Shown piece by piece: positions 33,883 through 44,354 of a stretch of 64,000 nt of DNA (positions are counted from its first letter, which is position 1; each line of letters opens with the position of its first letter). Origin of the DNA: Prostheceraeus crozeri (taxonomy: Eukaryota > Platyhelminthes > Polycladida > Euryleptidae); the NCBI GenBank assembly GCA_907163375.1, contig CAJQUW010014718.1, forward strand, positions 186,001 through 250,000, in the 5' to 3' direction. The notes beneath the pieces were generated by a model. That model was given only the letters and a program-made list of their open reading frames with translations, made no database searches and was not told the origin of the DNA. The translations under genes and the position numbers were made by a program.

Positions 33883-34409
33883 GATTTAAACCTGAGTGAA
33901 GAATGTAATGCCTAAGAAAGAAGGAGCGAGTAATGTTCATCTAGCTAAGCTGATGGCAGACGTTCACGATATACAGTTCTCCTTTACAAGTTTCCCGCAA
34001 AACATATGCAACACTTTTGTGAGGTACTCACACAATCTAGCAGGTTGATTTTTATCTCACACGTGTTTTGAAAGTTTCCTAACTCATGTGCATTCGACTC
34101 TTTTAAGAAACGTTACATGTTGTCATGTGCATACTTGTTCTGTCGATGCAGACTGCAAAAACGTTGAACACTATCTGTATTTATTTACAAAACAGTCTAC
34201 ACACGAATTCAATTTGATAAAGGCAAACAACACATTTAGTAAAGCTGGTACGCTAACGATAGTGACTGCAGAAACATTTCATAAAACTTTTTTCAACGTT
34301 CGCTAAGTTTCTACTTACACAACATCATGTCAATGTTTTTAACTTCTTACAAAACTTATTTCATCGTTTGCGTTTAGACTTTTAAGCGAACATGTGCTTC
34401 ACGTATTAT
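33883..34409. other. Non-coding DNA upstream of the TBP-like gene
   Basis: No further gene recognised. No clear TATA box was seen on the minus strand directly upstream of the TBP-like frame. A plus-strand 72-codon frame at 34088-34306 has no family resemblance. Confidence 0.4.
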
Positions 34410-34491
34410 TCTACACTAACGGTTAACGCGTGTCATATAAAACCCTAAATCCAACCGTAGGTGACCCTACCTTTGGATTATGGACTTTCGG
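34410..34491 (+). promoter_or_regulatory. TATA-containing module, copy 2, in the Polinton
   Basis: The direct copy of 32564-32652, 1.85 kb away, with CATATAAAA in place of TATATAAAA and GGTGACC in place of GGTAACC. Conservation of the central CCCTAAATCCAACCGTAGGT while the edges have drifted suggests selection on the core during the element's active life. A replication or packaging signal is an alternative to a promoter. Confidence 0.5.
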
Positions 34492-35924
34492 ACTTGTGCT
34501 ATGACCCACGTGATTAAATGTCATGGAACTAGCCCTCACACACTCAACGTTTGTGACAAGACTTTACCTGGTTTTATAAAACATTAAACACTGTAGTACT
34601 TACTATAAGACATTTTAACACTGTGAAACAATCTACACAGTGCAGTAAAACTTTCTAGTGCTGTGGTGAACATAGTTTTCATATAACAACATTCTGAAAT
34701 CAGTCTCACTGCAGTAGAAGACTGCTTTTAGTAAACCTGAATTTCGGTTGTGAGTACACAAGTTAGTTACTGCTTACTTTCAATTTGATGCAAACATCTT
34801 TCCCATACTTCACTGATCCCACCTAACATTCATAAAACGTGATGAGCATTTATTCTAGTTAATTCACTGCTGTGTCTATCTAATTCAACGAGTAAAACGT
34901 ATTCGCTTCTACATTGCTTTGCATCCATTTTTAATCATGTAGCTAATACTGTAGAGTTTCGCACCTCATGATTATCATTGATCATCTACCTTGGAAGAAT
35001 AAATTTATCATTCATGTCTAATGCTAGCACTTTAGAAGCGTTTGCGCTCTGTGTTGACTTCAACACTTAGTGGGTTTTCGTTCTAGAACTCTTGTACATT
35101 GATAAGTTTTGAGTTTCATGTGATCGTCTTTCACTTGTATCTTTCATTGCAATGATTAGCAAAGCTGAACGTCTCATCTAGTTGACATAGGATTGAATTG
35201 TTGATGATTGCTTTCGTTTTTGTGTTTGACGTGAAACTTGATGACCAACGTTTAACTTACACACTCTTACCGTTACGTCTTTCATTACTTTGAAACTATG
35301 TTGTCATGAAATACAAGGTCATACTCCATTCAACACTTATTCTCATCCATCTCACTTTTTATATCCAACATGTTAAACTTAGACTTGGGTTTTTTCATGA
35401 CACACTCAAGTCGTCAAAAACTTGCATGCGTTGTTTAATATTCAATTCATTCTGTACATCTAACAAGATTCGCTTCACTTCACATCCAAAGTTGATGTAT
35501 ACCTAACAGATGTATTCACTCTGAATTTTCACTTCACCGTTTGTGAAAAAAACATTTTTGTGTCACATAAAACATTTTGCACACTGCAGTCCAGATCTCA
35601 ACTAAGGATAAAAACTTTCTAGTGCTGTTGTGAGTTCGGTCAGTCATAAAACTTCAATGATCAAACTTTACTTTCACAAACGTGTGTTGTAGTAAAAACT
35701 ATTTGATTACACTAACGCTTACATTCTATGACACTTGCGTTTCATAAAACATCATGATCATCTTTCTAACTATACATCAACCTGTGTCGTGGTAAAACTA
35801 TTTCACTACACTAACGCTTCCATTTCATGACACTTGTGTTTCGTAAACTTTCTGACTACACTCAAGAATAAAACTTCGATTATTAAACTTTACTTTCACA
35901 AACGTGTGTCACGGTAAAACATCC
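34492..35924. other. A+T-rich non-coding part of the Polinton with decayed short repeats
   Basis: No gene recognised. Words such as AAACTTTCTAGTGCTGT, CTTTACTTTCACAAACGTGTGT and CACTACACTAACGCTTCCATT recur irregularly (34645, 35620-35930), pointing to an old, drifted tandem array of 100-150 bp units next to the right inverted repeat. One former gene may have decayed here, but no protein family is visible. Confidence 0.5.
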
Positions 35925-36516
35925 TTTCTCACCCCAAAACATCCAAAACCCACCTTTTTCTAACTCTGTCGTTTTTCGGAGATTCCTGCCATTTTCAAGT
36001 CATTTTCCACACTAAACCCAGGAAAACATGGCCATATGATGATTTCCACTGCATTTTTCTCAATCTTAGCTTTCAAACGCGCTATCACACGACTTTCTAC
36101 GATCTCTAGAACCAAAGTTGGAAGTCTCGTCCAGAGGGGGGGGGGTCAGAACTTTTTCTCTACGATTGAGCTGGAAATCACCCTACCGATGCAGAATTGC
36201 ACGTAGAATCCGAATCTGCCCTCCGTTTGTCCATCCGAGCCCTCCTTCATGCCGAAACAGGGCGTTTCTCATCCCAAAACGTCCAAAACCCACCTTTTTC
36301 TAACTCTGTCGTTTTTCAGAGATTCCTACCCTTGCTGGAGAGTTCTTCCTTCCTTCCAGAGGGGGGAGGGAACGGTTTCCTCCTCTCAGACCCATCCCTT
36401 CCAGCACATCCTTGGCCATCTCCCTTACCTCCTTCCTTCCAGAGGGGGGGGGCTGAGTCAGCATGATGACTCATCGTTGCACATTTTCCACTTGATTTTG
36501 CCACGGAATCACTACT
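35925..36516. repeat. Right terminal inverted repeat of the Polinton
   Basis: Inverted copy of 26001-26480. It is longer than the left one. Part of its own sequence (CATCCAAAACCCACCTTTTT with TAACTCTGTCGTTTTTCGGA) occurs twice, at 35945-35995 and 36283-36328, and the CTTCCTTCCAGAGGGGGG word also occurs twice near 36350 and 36437. It ends in ATCACTACT directly before the TCTATA duplication. Confidence 0.88.
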
Positions 36517-37929
36517 TCTATAACAAATTGTCATGCTGGATCTTGTTTCGATACTCTCTCCGAATCGATCTTGATGTCTCCTGACATAAATGGATCCACA
36601 AGTAAACAATCACTAAATATTCTATTTATCTATGCAATCAAATCATACGCTAATGCTTCATGAGATGGGAGAATTTTTTTGTCTTGTAAATCTAGAAAAT
36701 GTGGACTTCAAAGAAGACAAATGTGCGAAAATATGACCGAAGTATAAAATTTATTGAATTTATGCTTAATCAACAAAAAAGATTATCTACTTAAGACCGG
36801 GTAATTCAAGAAGCAAGATATGCTGAGACGCATCACAGCTCCTGATCAAATAATTTTCATGTTGCCAGATATCTTATTTCGCCAGCAATTTCCAAAGCAT
36901 CGACGATGGATCTTCAACCAACAGCCTCAAGAATCCACGTGCACTGATTGTGCATATTTGAACATATTTTATCTTAATGATTGATATGAAATTCTTTCAA
37001 CATTGTAGGACTATTGAAACGGATGCTTCCTCCTAAAACATGTAAAGTATCAATTGCCAGCAAGTACATGATTCATGGCATTCTTCAAAACGATCTTTTT
37101 GGTCTTGTTAATTACAGGCATCATTTTGGAAGTCTCCTGATCAGTGGAAACGCTTAGAAAGCAAATAATGCGAACTGAATCTGATAGAATCTTACTAAGT
37201 CTAATGAAGCTAATAGATACATAGTGTAAATTGAAAAAGTAGACAGAACAAAATGAAAAGTGAGACATACGAAAAGATATGACTAACGTGCAGCAAGGCC
37301 TTACGGCAAGTTAACATGCTAAAATAGGAGAATCAGCTTAGTCACATAAAATGGGCTACAAACATGCCAAGGAAGCTGCTTTTTGACTATTTTTCGCTTG
37401 CATTCGGCTATTTCCTTGAAGCTTTGTTTTCTCTTAGAAACAAGAATTAAAACTTACGAAGATTTCGACCACTTTTAAGGAAGCATTGTCGTGAATTTCT
37501 TTAAGATTCCTGGGATTTGATTGATGGCAGTTTAAATTTCGAATTCTTCAACGAGGATGGAAACTCAAGCAGCATTTACGGCAGAAAGAAGACAAGTCTC
37601 TCTTCGATCAAAATAATCTAGCATAAGCTACAAATGGGGAATTCAGATGACGTAAAGGTCATCAAAAAACCTTGTATCTAAAAGCTGAGGACCATTCGGA
37701 TATCATTTTGTTTCATAGATTCTATTTGTTTTCTGAATGATTTCGTGAGGCATCCATGTCCATTTGCAGTCAGAGAGTGTAACAAACATTCATATAAAGG
37801 ACTTTGAGGCAACCATATTTCAAAAGTTATGTGTAGTGCAGACTCGGTGAAACATTCTTGTGTTCTAACATGAAACTAACCTATATGTCACTCTTCGTCA
37901 TTCACGGTGGGCTCCGCTGATAGATACAA
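36517..37929. other. Intron of coiled-coil gene
   Basis: No gene called. A 52-bp segment at 37458-37509 on the minus strand has splice-like ends but does not fit the phase of the neighbouring exons. Confidence 0.4.
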
Positions 37930-38647
37930 AGGTGCAGAATTTGATGGATAACTGACTATTTGACGGGCAGATATCAATGTGTGCGACTATATAAGTGTGA
38001 CCTCCTATTCTTCCCCAGGGTTCAATCCTTGGTCCTTATCCTGTTTTCGATTGTGACCGGCAGCTTCGATATATTCGAAAAACCATGCAAGATCTTTAAA
38101 TATGCTGATGACTTCACGACCTGTACCTCTATTTACATCGACTCAGCGAATTCGCATGTGGAAGCAGTTCATCACTCTATTGTGGAATGGTCTAAGAACA
38201 TCGACTTGATTCTCAACATGAATAAATGCAAAATGTTGCTAATTAGACGGTCTCCAAGTTTCATTCCTATCCATCTTCCGAATATTCCAGTAGTCGAAGA
38301 ATTAAAAATTCTTGATGTCATTTTTTTACTCAAGCAATAATTGGAATGCTCAGGTCAACTCTATTGTCAGAACTCCAGCAAAAAGATTTGTTATTCGTGT
38401 TTTGAAACAATACAACGTCACAGAATTATCAATAATAACAGCCTATAATGCAACTGTGAGCCCGGTTTTGGAGTACTGTTCTCCCTTGCTGGTTGGACTG
38501 TCCCAAGAAAATTCTTCAAAGTTGGAAAAATTTCAAAATCGGTTACATCTCGTCTTATGCGAAAGTAATTATAAAGGATGTGTAAGGCATGGATTCGAAT
38601 CTATTGCAAACAAAAGAAAATTTCAGCACCGAATTTCAATCTATCGA
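37930..38647 (+). pseudogene. 3' half of a LINE reverse transcriptase, inverted relative to its 5' half
   Basis: Plus-strand frames read, in order, YLTGRYQCVRLYK (region after RT motif A), a GSILGP-like piece (out of frame), KIFKYADDFTTCTS (motif C with the catalytic YADD), LNMNKCKMLLIRR, then the thumb and C-terminal segment SPVLEYCSPLLVGLSQENS with KFQNRLHLVLCE. At least two frameshifts are present. The complementary part of the same protein lies directly to the right on the other strand, ending in motif A. The two pieces together cover a LINE from ORF1 to near its C-terminus without obvious overlap. Confidence 0.8.
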
Positions 38648-40341
38648 ATGCCTCAGAGTAATCGAATGCAACGATTTGAATGTCTAATACACTCGGATTC
38701 TCTAAACATTCGGTATAATAGTCATGCCATGCAATTGTATCACATGTCGTTGACGATCGAAGACGGAATCCGTGCTGGTCCAGTTCATATCCTCTAAGTA
38801 ATTTGTCCTTTAAGTTCCGCAAGATTGAGCGTTCAGAAAGTTTCAATGGCACAGAAATCAGGGTAATTTGTCGAAGGTTACGTATCGATGCGTTGGAGGT
38901 TTTAGGCATTGGTATCACAGCTGAGCAATTCTATTTCGAGGGAACAATACCATTTATCAGCGAGAAATTGAAAATTTCAATCAAAGGTTCCGCCCTGATA
39001 GATGACGCAGATTTATAGAGTACAGATGGAATATCTGGCAAGGCTTTTTTAGTGTTAATTTGACTCAGGGCATTGTTGACATCATGAATTTCAAACTGTG
39101 GTATACCAATTATCTACCGGTAGATATGATGGCATTTGAGGTATTTCAAGATTATCATTTTCCTGGAAATTGTTTGCTAAAATTCGATTTGTGACGTTCC
39201 CTGCTACTTCAGGAGTTTCGAATTGCTGACTTAATTGTCAATAACATTTGTTTGTGTTTTCCCGATACAAAGTTGATACTCGTAGCTTGTCATATACTGC
39301 TGCCTTTTATTCTTTTATTTCAGGTCACCTTTGCTTTCTCAATTTCAAGCTTTACTTTCCGCTTATAGTGTTCGTATTTCATGTAGTCTCTCTCTCGATA
39401 TGCCTTCCAACGACTGTTGAATAACTGTTTAATAACAGGTGTCATCCACGGTTTATCGTTTTTATGAAGGTAACATAAGACACAGGAATACAGTTTGTAA
39501 AAGCGAAGTCTAATTAGTTTGAAAATATTTGCATTTCGTCTCTATATCATTTCGATTGTCTAATATAGAAGACCAGTCTATATTTGACAGAAACTGAACA
39601 AATGCATTGACATTGGACTCACGCAAATCATAGACAGGCTTACTGATCATACGACACTTTCTATTAACAGAAACAGCAGGTGTTACGAGCAAGCACATGT
39701 GGGAAACTTTTTAATTGTCAATTGGTAACTCAGTATTTACGGTATACATATTTGCAACGCTCTCAGACATTAGTACACAGTCCAACTGGGAGTGTCCGTA
39801 GGTAGGACCGTCAAACGTGTTTACAAGATTGAGGGTCGAACACACACCAGAAATAGGAAATCTGTTAAAGTCACCACATGATACTATATCATGACTAGAG
39901 TAGAATGCTAGAATGTCGTCTATTATGTAAATCAAATAATTGGTTACCAATTGGTTGCATGATATAGAAACAGTAGGAGGAATGTACAGATCTTCTGATA
40001 CTTCTATGGCAACAGTCTCAAATTCGCATGGTTTATTTCGCATTTTTATTACTTGGTTTCAAATAATGTTTAGCCCAAATTGCTACACCACCACCAATTC
40101 TGCCATCTCGATCATCACGAAAAACACGAAAACCATTAATGGAAATAAAATGAGACGTGTGCAAGTATGAGAACCTTGCTTCTGTTGCAATTAAAACATC
40201 AACGTTTATTCTCGACAAAATCGATGAAATAATTTCAATTTTGTGCACTGCTGATCGTGTATTTGCTGTCATAATCTTTGGCATTGCTTTGCATTTGTCA
40301 TTAATGATGCTACCACTATTTAGATCATCGTTGAAACACAT
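38648..40341 (-). pseudogene. LINE ORF2: endonuclease and first part of reverse transcriptase
   Basis: From the right: an APE-type endonuclease start (MTANTRSAVHKIEIIS, IATEARF, GRIGGGVAIWAK), then CGDFNRFPI with the GDFN catalytic motif at about 39.87 kb, a linker (about 39.1-39.7 kb), and the RT fingers with PMPKTSNASIRNLRQITLIS, HGFRLRSSTTCD and motif A VAFDYSEAFDRL just before 38.65 kb. The frame is broken several times. Motif A is cut off at the junction with the oppositely oriented 3' half. ORF2 begins next to the end of ORF1, the usual two-ORF layout of CR1/Jockey-like LINEs. Confidence 0.82.
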
Positions 40342-40346
40342 TCTTA

Positions 40347-41056
40347 AAAAAATTCTTTGTGTTCCTTTTTTATGATCCTACCACGATAAATAATCACATC
40401 TAGCACTTCAGCTCGCAAGCTTTTCAGCTTTTCTCTGAGCACTTTTAGGGCTTCCTGTTCATGCCGTGTGTAATCCGGATTAATGTACACGTTCTTAAAA
40501 TTGTCATCGGAACGCAAATATTTCGCCCGTCTGAGAACACGTCTCTTCGCCTCAAGATTCCTACAACGAACACGTAAGAGTCGAGGTTTACTGGGACTTT
40601 GTTTACCAATTCGGAAAACTGATACTACACGGTCTTCCTTCACGTTAAGCCTCCTCAATATACTTTTCACCTTACTGTGATCTTGGTCTTTCCTTTCATC
40701 CAAGGATCCAGTAGTCTCATCATCAATGCCTGAGAAAAAAAGATTGTTCTCCTTCTGCCTTCGTAATTCTCCTTCTTTCAGAATGAAGTTTACATGGTCC
40801 TCCTTATTTCTTTGCCTTTAAAGGAGTCACTATCAAGCTTGATGTGCAGAACGTCACACTTCTGCTTTAATTCAAATAATTCAGATGTAATGGCATGCAG
40901 CCGGTTCAACACAGGACCAAGTTCCTCTTTGATTTTTGGCTCTATCGCAGATGAAATTCTACTACCCACATCCGAATTGTCATTATGAGTTTGAGCACGC
41001 ATTTGGGTGATAGTACGGATAAGATCTTGCTTGTTCAATGAGGTTTTATGCTCCAA
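40347..41056 (-). pseudogene. LINE ORF1 (coiled coil plus RRM-like RNA-binding domain)
   Basis: The N-terminal half starts MEHKTSLNKQDLIRTITQ and has a coiled-coil stretch (LNRLHAITSELFELKQKCD). After one frameshift near 40.8 kb the C-terminal half reads SILRRLNVKEDRVVSVFRIG, RLLRVRCRNLEAKRRVLR and FKNVYINPDYTRHEQEALK, the layout of ORF1p-like RNA chaperones in arthropod LINEs. The ATG at 41056 is taken as the start because the coiled coil begins soon after it. Upstream, at 41201-41270, a tRNA-like stretch occurs. Confidence 0.75.
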
Positions 41057-42070
41057 AGTCCACGGTCAGTCAATACAGTGATGTCATTTGTTGCCATTAC
41101 GCTAGTGAAATCGATATTTCGTATAACAAAACTCATAAGGCAGTGGTCTAATAAAATTCAATAAGCCAATCCCAAAAGATCAAAAATAAGTTATAAGAGC
41201 GGCTTCGAACCGAGAACTGAAGCTCACTACCCACCGACCGTAGCCAACCAACCACGAAGACGCGAACAAATAAGCTAGATGAAATAAACTTAATAAAATA
41301 CCTCGCATAGAAATCGAAAGCGTGGACTTCAATTCATCACAGGCCAGATAATTAACTTTACATATAAGAGATCGATGAACAATGCTCATCGACATGATGA
41401 GACTAGGAAATAGGAGACTGATTCTAAGCAATCTACGATGAATAGAAGCACACTGAATCAGAAATAATGATTGTCACCACTGTAGGTTGAGGGACGAAAA
41501 ACGCGAGGAAAACGATGCTTGGAACGTGGAGAACGAAGCGAGTTTCCAAAAATACAGCAATAATAGGGAAACTAGGATGTCTGTGAGGTTTGCTCTTATC
41601 ATAAAAGTTTTTTCTTTGCTCCAAGTACTTGTTAACAGGATTTAAATGTCACATACTTTGATAACATGACTCTGAAGATAGTTCAGCTCAAAACTTGCGC
41701 ATGTTGAAAGTTTCCGCAAGACGTTAAGACAACAGTTAATTTATTGCGAATTTTGTAGCACTTTCTATTCTAGAACTGCAAAATTTGACATCTAATTTCT
41801 GATCTTTATAATGCAAATCAATGCGGCATAAATTCAATAGTTGATACATTATGCATTGACTGCATTTACATAAATATTTCAAGGTTAATCGATGCATTGA
41901 ATATTCGGAACTATTGCCGAATCTTATCAATTATGTGCTACTTTTCTGATTAACTTATCGAATTGGATACATGTGAGCATTCTTGTCGTGTACATAATTA
42001 AGTCATCACAACAAGAAGGTAAATCAAATTGCGCTAAAATATTGGCAAGTATTAAAAAAAAATGACTCAC
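41057..42070. other. Intron of coiled-coil gene and probable 5' leader of the LINE
   Basis: No gene recognised. A GGTTCGAAGCC word on the minus strand (41211-41201) is like a polymerase III B box, but the matching A box is poor. Confidence 0.4.
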
Positions 42071-42307
42071 CATGGCAAGAATTCGGCGACGTTCCTCGGC
42101 ACTGTTGGGACGGCTGGTAGAATCATCTTCACTATAAGTTCGATGAGCTTGAAGAGAATGCCGACGTTGTGATGGTAATCTTGAGCGAAGTTCGGTATTT
42201 TCCCGTGCTATTTCTTCCATCCGTTGTCGGGTTTCACCCAACGAACGTTCTAGTGATGATCTATCGCGAGACTCCTCTTCCATCTCTTGAATCCTGCGCA
42301 GAGATTG
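42071..42307 (-). CDS. Exon of coiled-coil host gene (79 codons, phase 0-0)
   Basis: A CGATTCCAG acceptor and an ATG/GTGAGT donor bound 237 bp on the minus strand. The first 44 residues form a coiled coil (QSLRRIQEMEEESRDRSSL, LGETRQRMEEIARENTELR). The remainder is serine- and arginine-rich and probably disordered, with phosphorylation-type motifs (SQRRHSLQAHRTYSEDD, STSRPNSAEERRR). It is in frame with the first exon 1 kb upstream. The intron after it is at least 16.6 kb long and contains the LINE and the Polinton. Confidence 0.85.
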
Positions 42308-42639
42308 CTGGAATCGAATATGATAAAAAGACGTCAAAAAGAAAGTAAATAATTGAGCAGACATTGTGAGCGAACGAGTGTACAATTGGACATTCCCATT
42401 TGAATTACATTACTTTCTGAGCAAGATAATCAACGGGTTACTTATAATCAAGTTCCACGAAATCTTCATTAAATTACATTATCGTCAGTTGTGACTAGAG
42501 TATCTTCAAAATACAGGACATTATAGAAAATTATTCTGGAGCCATAAATAAAATTTATTGAAATGGCGTATCACTATTCATCAATATAAATAAGTCCACC
42601 AAGACCTGCTTCAGACTTCAGACAGGCACCATCAGACGT

Positions 42640-43160
42640 TGGAGTTGGAGAACATTCAAGCAAGAATCAATCTCTGGACTTGATTCAATGGTTAAAACCC
42701 GTGATCGAGCGTCATTCAGCAAGCCGGTCGATTTTTGGATTTATATCAGCAGGCAAGAAGAGGCATCGAACGCAATTCAGCGGAACGGGCCGATCATTTG
42801 AATTAATTCAATGGGTCGGACTGATCTTTGGACTTCATTCAGAGGGCCGGGACGATCTCAGGACTTGCGCTATTCAGTAGGGTTGGCTCGATCATTCGAA
42901 GCAAATCAGAGGACCAGGTCGATCATTGGACATAAAGAAGATGACCAGGTCGATTTTTGAACCAATGTCAGCGGAACGGGTCGATCTAACGTAATTCATT
43001 TGACGTAATTCAATGACTTAGGACCGCACTTGACCACATAATTCAGTGGGCTTCGCCTGGCATTGGACATAATTCTGTCGACCGGGCCGATCTTTGGACT
43101 AAATTCAGAAGGTCAAGACGAGCATAGGACGTAATTCAGCGGGCTAGGTATGGTATTAGA
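42640..43160. repeat. Decayed minisatellite of ~40-bp units in intron 1
   Basis: About a dozen diverged units around the consensus GGACNTAATTCAGCGGGCC then GGGTCGATCATTT. Examples are AATTCAGCGGAACGGGCCGA (42773), AATTCAATGGGTCGGACTGA (42806), CATTCAGAGGGCCGGGACGA and AATTCTGTCGACCGGGCCGA (43071). The unit length drifts, with insertions between copies. It lies in the first intron, starting about 190 bp inside the donor. Confidence 0.75.
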
Positions 43161-43345
43161 CATATCAGTATAAAGGACTGAGCACTGGACGATTTTGGCA
43201 CTTGCCCAACTTCGGATAATACAACAAATGTCCATTCCTTAGGTGGTGATTCTTGTTCATTTGCATACATGCCGATCAGATTATTGATTGATATTTTAAG
43301 GCTATGTCGAACATGCTGACCACTAAACAAATTAACTCATCTTAC

Positions 43346-43609
43346 CCGTGGAGAGAATAATTCGCTGATAGTTGGAGGATAATACTTGTTGAGGTCGCTT
43401 AGACTTCGGAATATTGGCACTGCACCTCCCGTCGGCGATCTTGGAGTCGAATGTTCATCACTCAGCACATCGGCAACCGCTCTGCTTTCATACGGAAGTA
43501 AGGCCGGATCGAACGGTTCTCCTTCTTCATCAGTTGATCCTGAACGTACCTCTAGCCGTTCAAGATCAGGCGGCGCCGACGCAATACGACTCTCCTCTGA
43601 GCCTTCCAT
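43346..43609 (-). CDS. First coding exon of coiled-coil host gene (88 codons)
   Basis: The ATG at 43609 is the first ATG of the frame; upstream the frame has no ATG, only a GTG. The exon ends at a CGG/GTAAGA donor in phase 0. The protein start MEGSEESRIASAPPDLERL is acidic and serine/proline-rich, with a likely disordered region containing STPRSPTGG, and a conserved-looking hydrophobic end IFRSLSDLNKYYPPTISEL then FSPR. No signal peptide or membrane segment. The function is unknown; the LNKYYPPTISELF stretch is the best handle for a homology search. Confidence 0.8.
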
Positions 43610-44354
43610 ATCACAGATGAAGAACAATCGAATACTTCGTTGCAAAATCACTCACTACCACACGAAGAATATTCTCACTGACGCGTAGAAATCACTGCCG
43701 GGCCAGCAGCAGAGTCAGCAAAGCACGAGGACCACTAGTCCGTCAATGGATGAACTACCTGTAGGCATTCAATCGAGCGGTATGAGCTAATAGGTGACAG
43801 TCGCGCATTCACTCGCTCAGAATAATAGCAGTGCTGGTGAACCACACGCTGAAAGAATGGATGACGTATCTCAGATGGCAAGCGTTTCTATAGCGATCTC
43901 GTGTCGCGTGCAGCAACGTACTTGACTGGAGCGATTTGTCTGTGGACAGCTGAGGATAAAACTGAACACGAAATTCCACGTTTGCAAATGTGTCCGAAAT
44001 AGATTTGAATCCAATTAGACTTCAAATAGTACACGGTGATCTCTTGAATCGTTAAATTTGCGCAGCTGTAATAAATGACATTATTGAGCAACTTGGGGAA
44101 AATGAGAGATGTTGTCCATCTTCCCACTTCTCATGTGAGTCAGTGTTTGAAGAATTTTTCAATGAATGGTAGATGAAGTCAGCAGAAACTTGAGCAATCA
44201 GTAGTGGGTGATCTATAGGCCCTAAACGTTTATGGCACGTCTTTAATGCACCGCTTCTCTTCCTAATGAACAAGTCAATCTCTGGCTATCATTGATTATG
44301 TTTCAATAGTCAATCATTAAATGAAGGTTGAAATTCTGATTGAGTGGTAAAAGG
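43610..44354. other. 5' untranslated region and probable promoter area of the coiled-coil gene
   Basis: The 43.61-43.93 kb part is richer in CG dinucleotides than its surroundings (GACGCGTAG, GAACGGTT, CGATCTCGTGTCGCGTG). That suits the promoter of a widely expressed gene. No TATA box at a sensible place on the minus strand was seen. The rest, to 44.35 kb, shows nothing. Confidence 0.35.

Larger units (their letters stand above)
26001..36516 (+). mobile_element. Polinton (Maverick)-class element, 10.5 kb, fossil
   Basis: The ends are AGTAGTGATCCCGTG at left and its inverted, slightly changed copy at right. They are flanked by an exact 6-bp target duplication TCTATA (25995-26000 and 36517-36522), the size and AG...CT termini known for Polintons. 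Parts in order: left inverted repeat, a TATA/initiator promoter, a spliced leader region, a zinc-finger plus protein-primed DNA polymerase B gene, repeat-rich non-coding DNA, a TBP-like gene on the other strand, A+T-rich non-coding DNA, right inverted repeat. No integrase, ATPase, protease or capsid gene was recognised, and it is shorter than the usual 15-20 kb. It is broken, with roughly eight breaks in the polymerase gene. The two inverted repeats differ by many substitutions and indels, so the insertion is not recent, yet the duplication is still exact. Confidence 0.9.

Noticed and set aside
36118-36584. Overlapping plus-strand frames of 61-111 codons in G+C-richer DNA
   Set aside because: They lie in the right terminal inverted repeat of the Polinton, in three frames at once, with no conserved protein in the left repeat.
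37458-37509. 52-bp minus-strand segment with AG acceptor and GTAAGT donor coding for NLKEIHDNASLKVVEIF
   Set aside because: It enters and leaves in phases that do not fit the all-phase-0 neighbours, and the pyrimidine tract is weak.
41195-41275. tRNA-like stretch with B-box-like GGTTCGAAGCC on the minus strand
   Set aside because: The matching A box is poor and no cloverleaf can be drawn; more likely part of the LINE leader.
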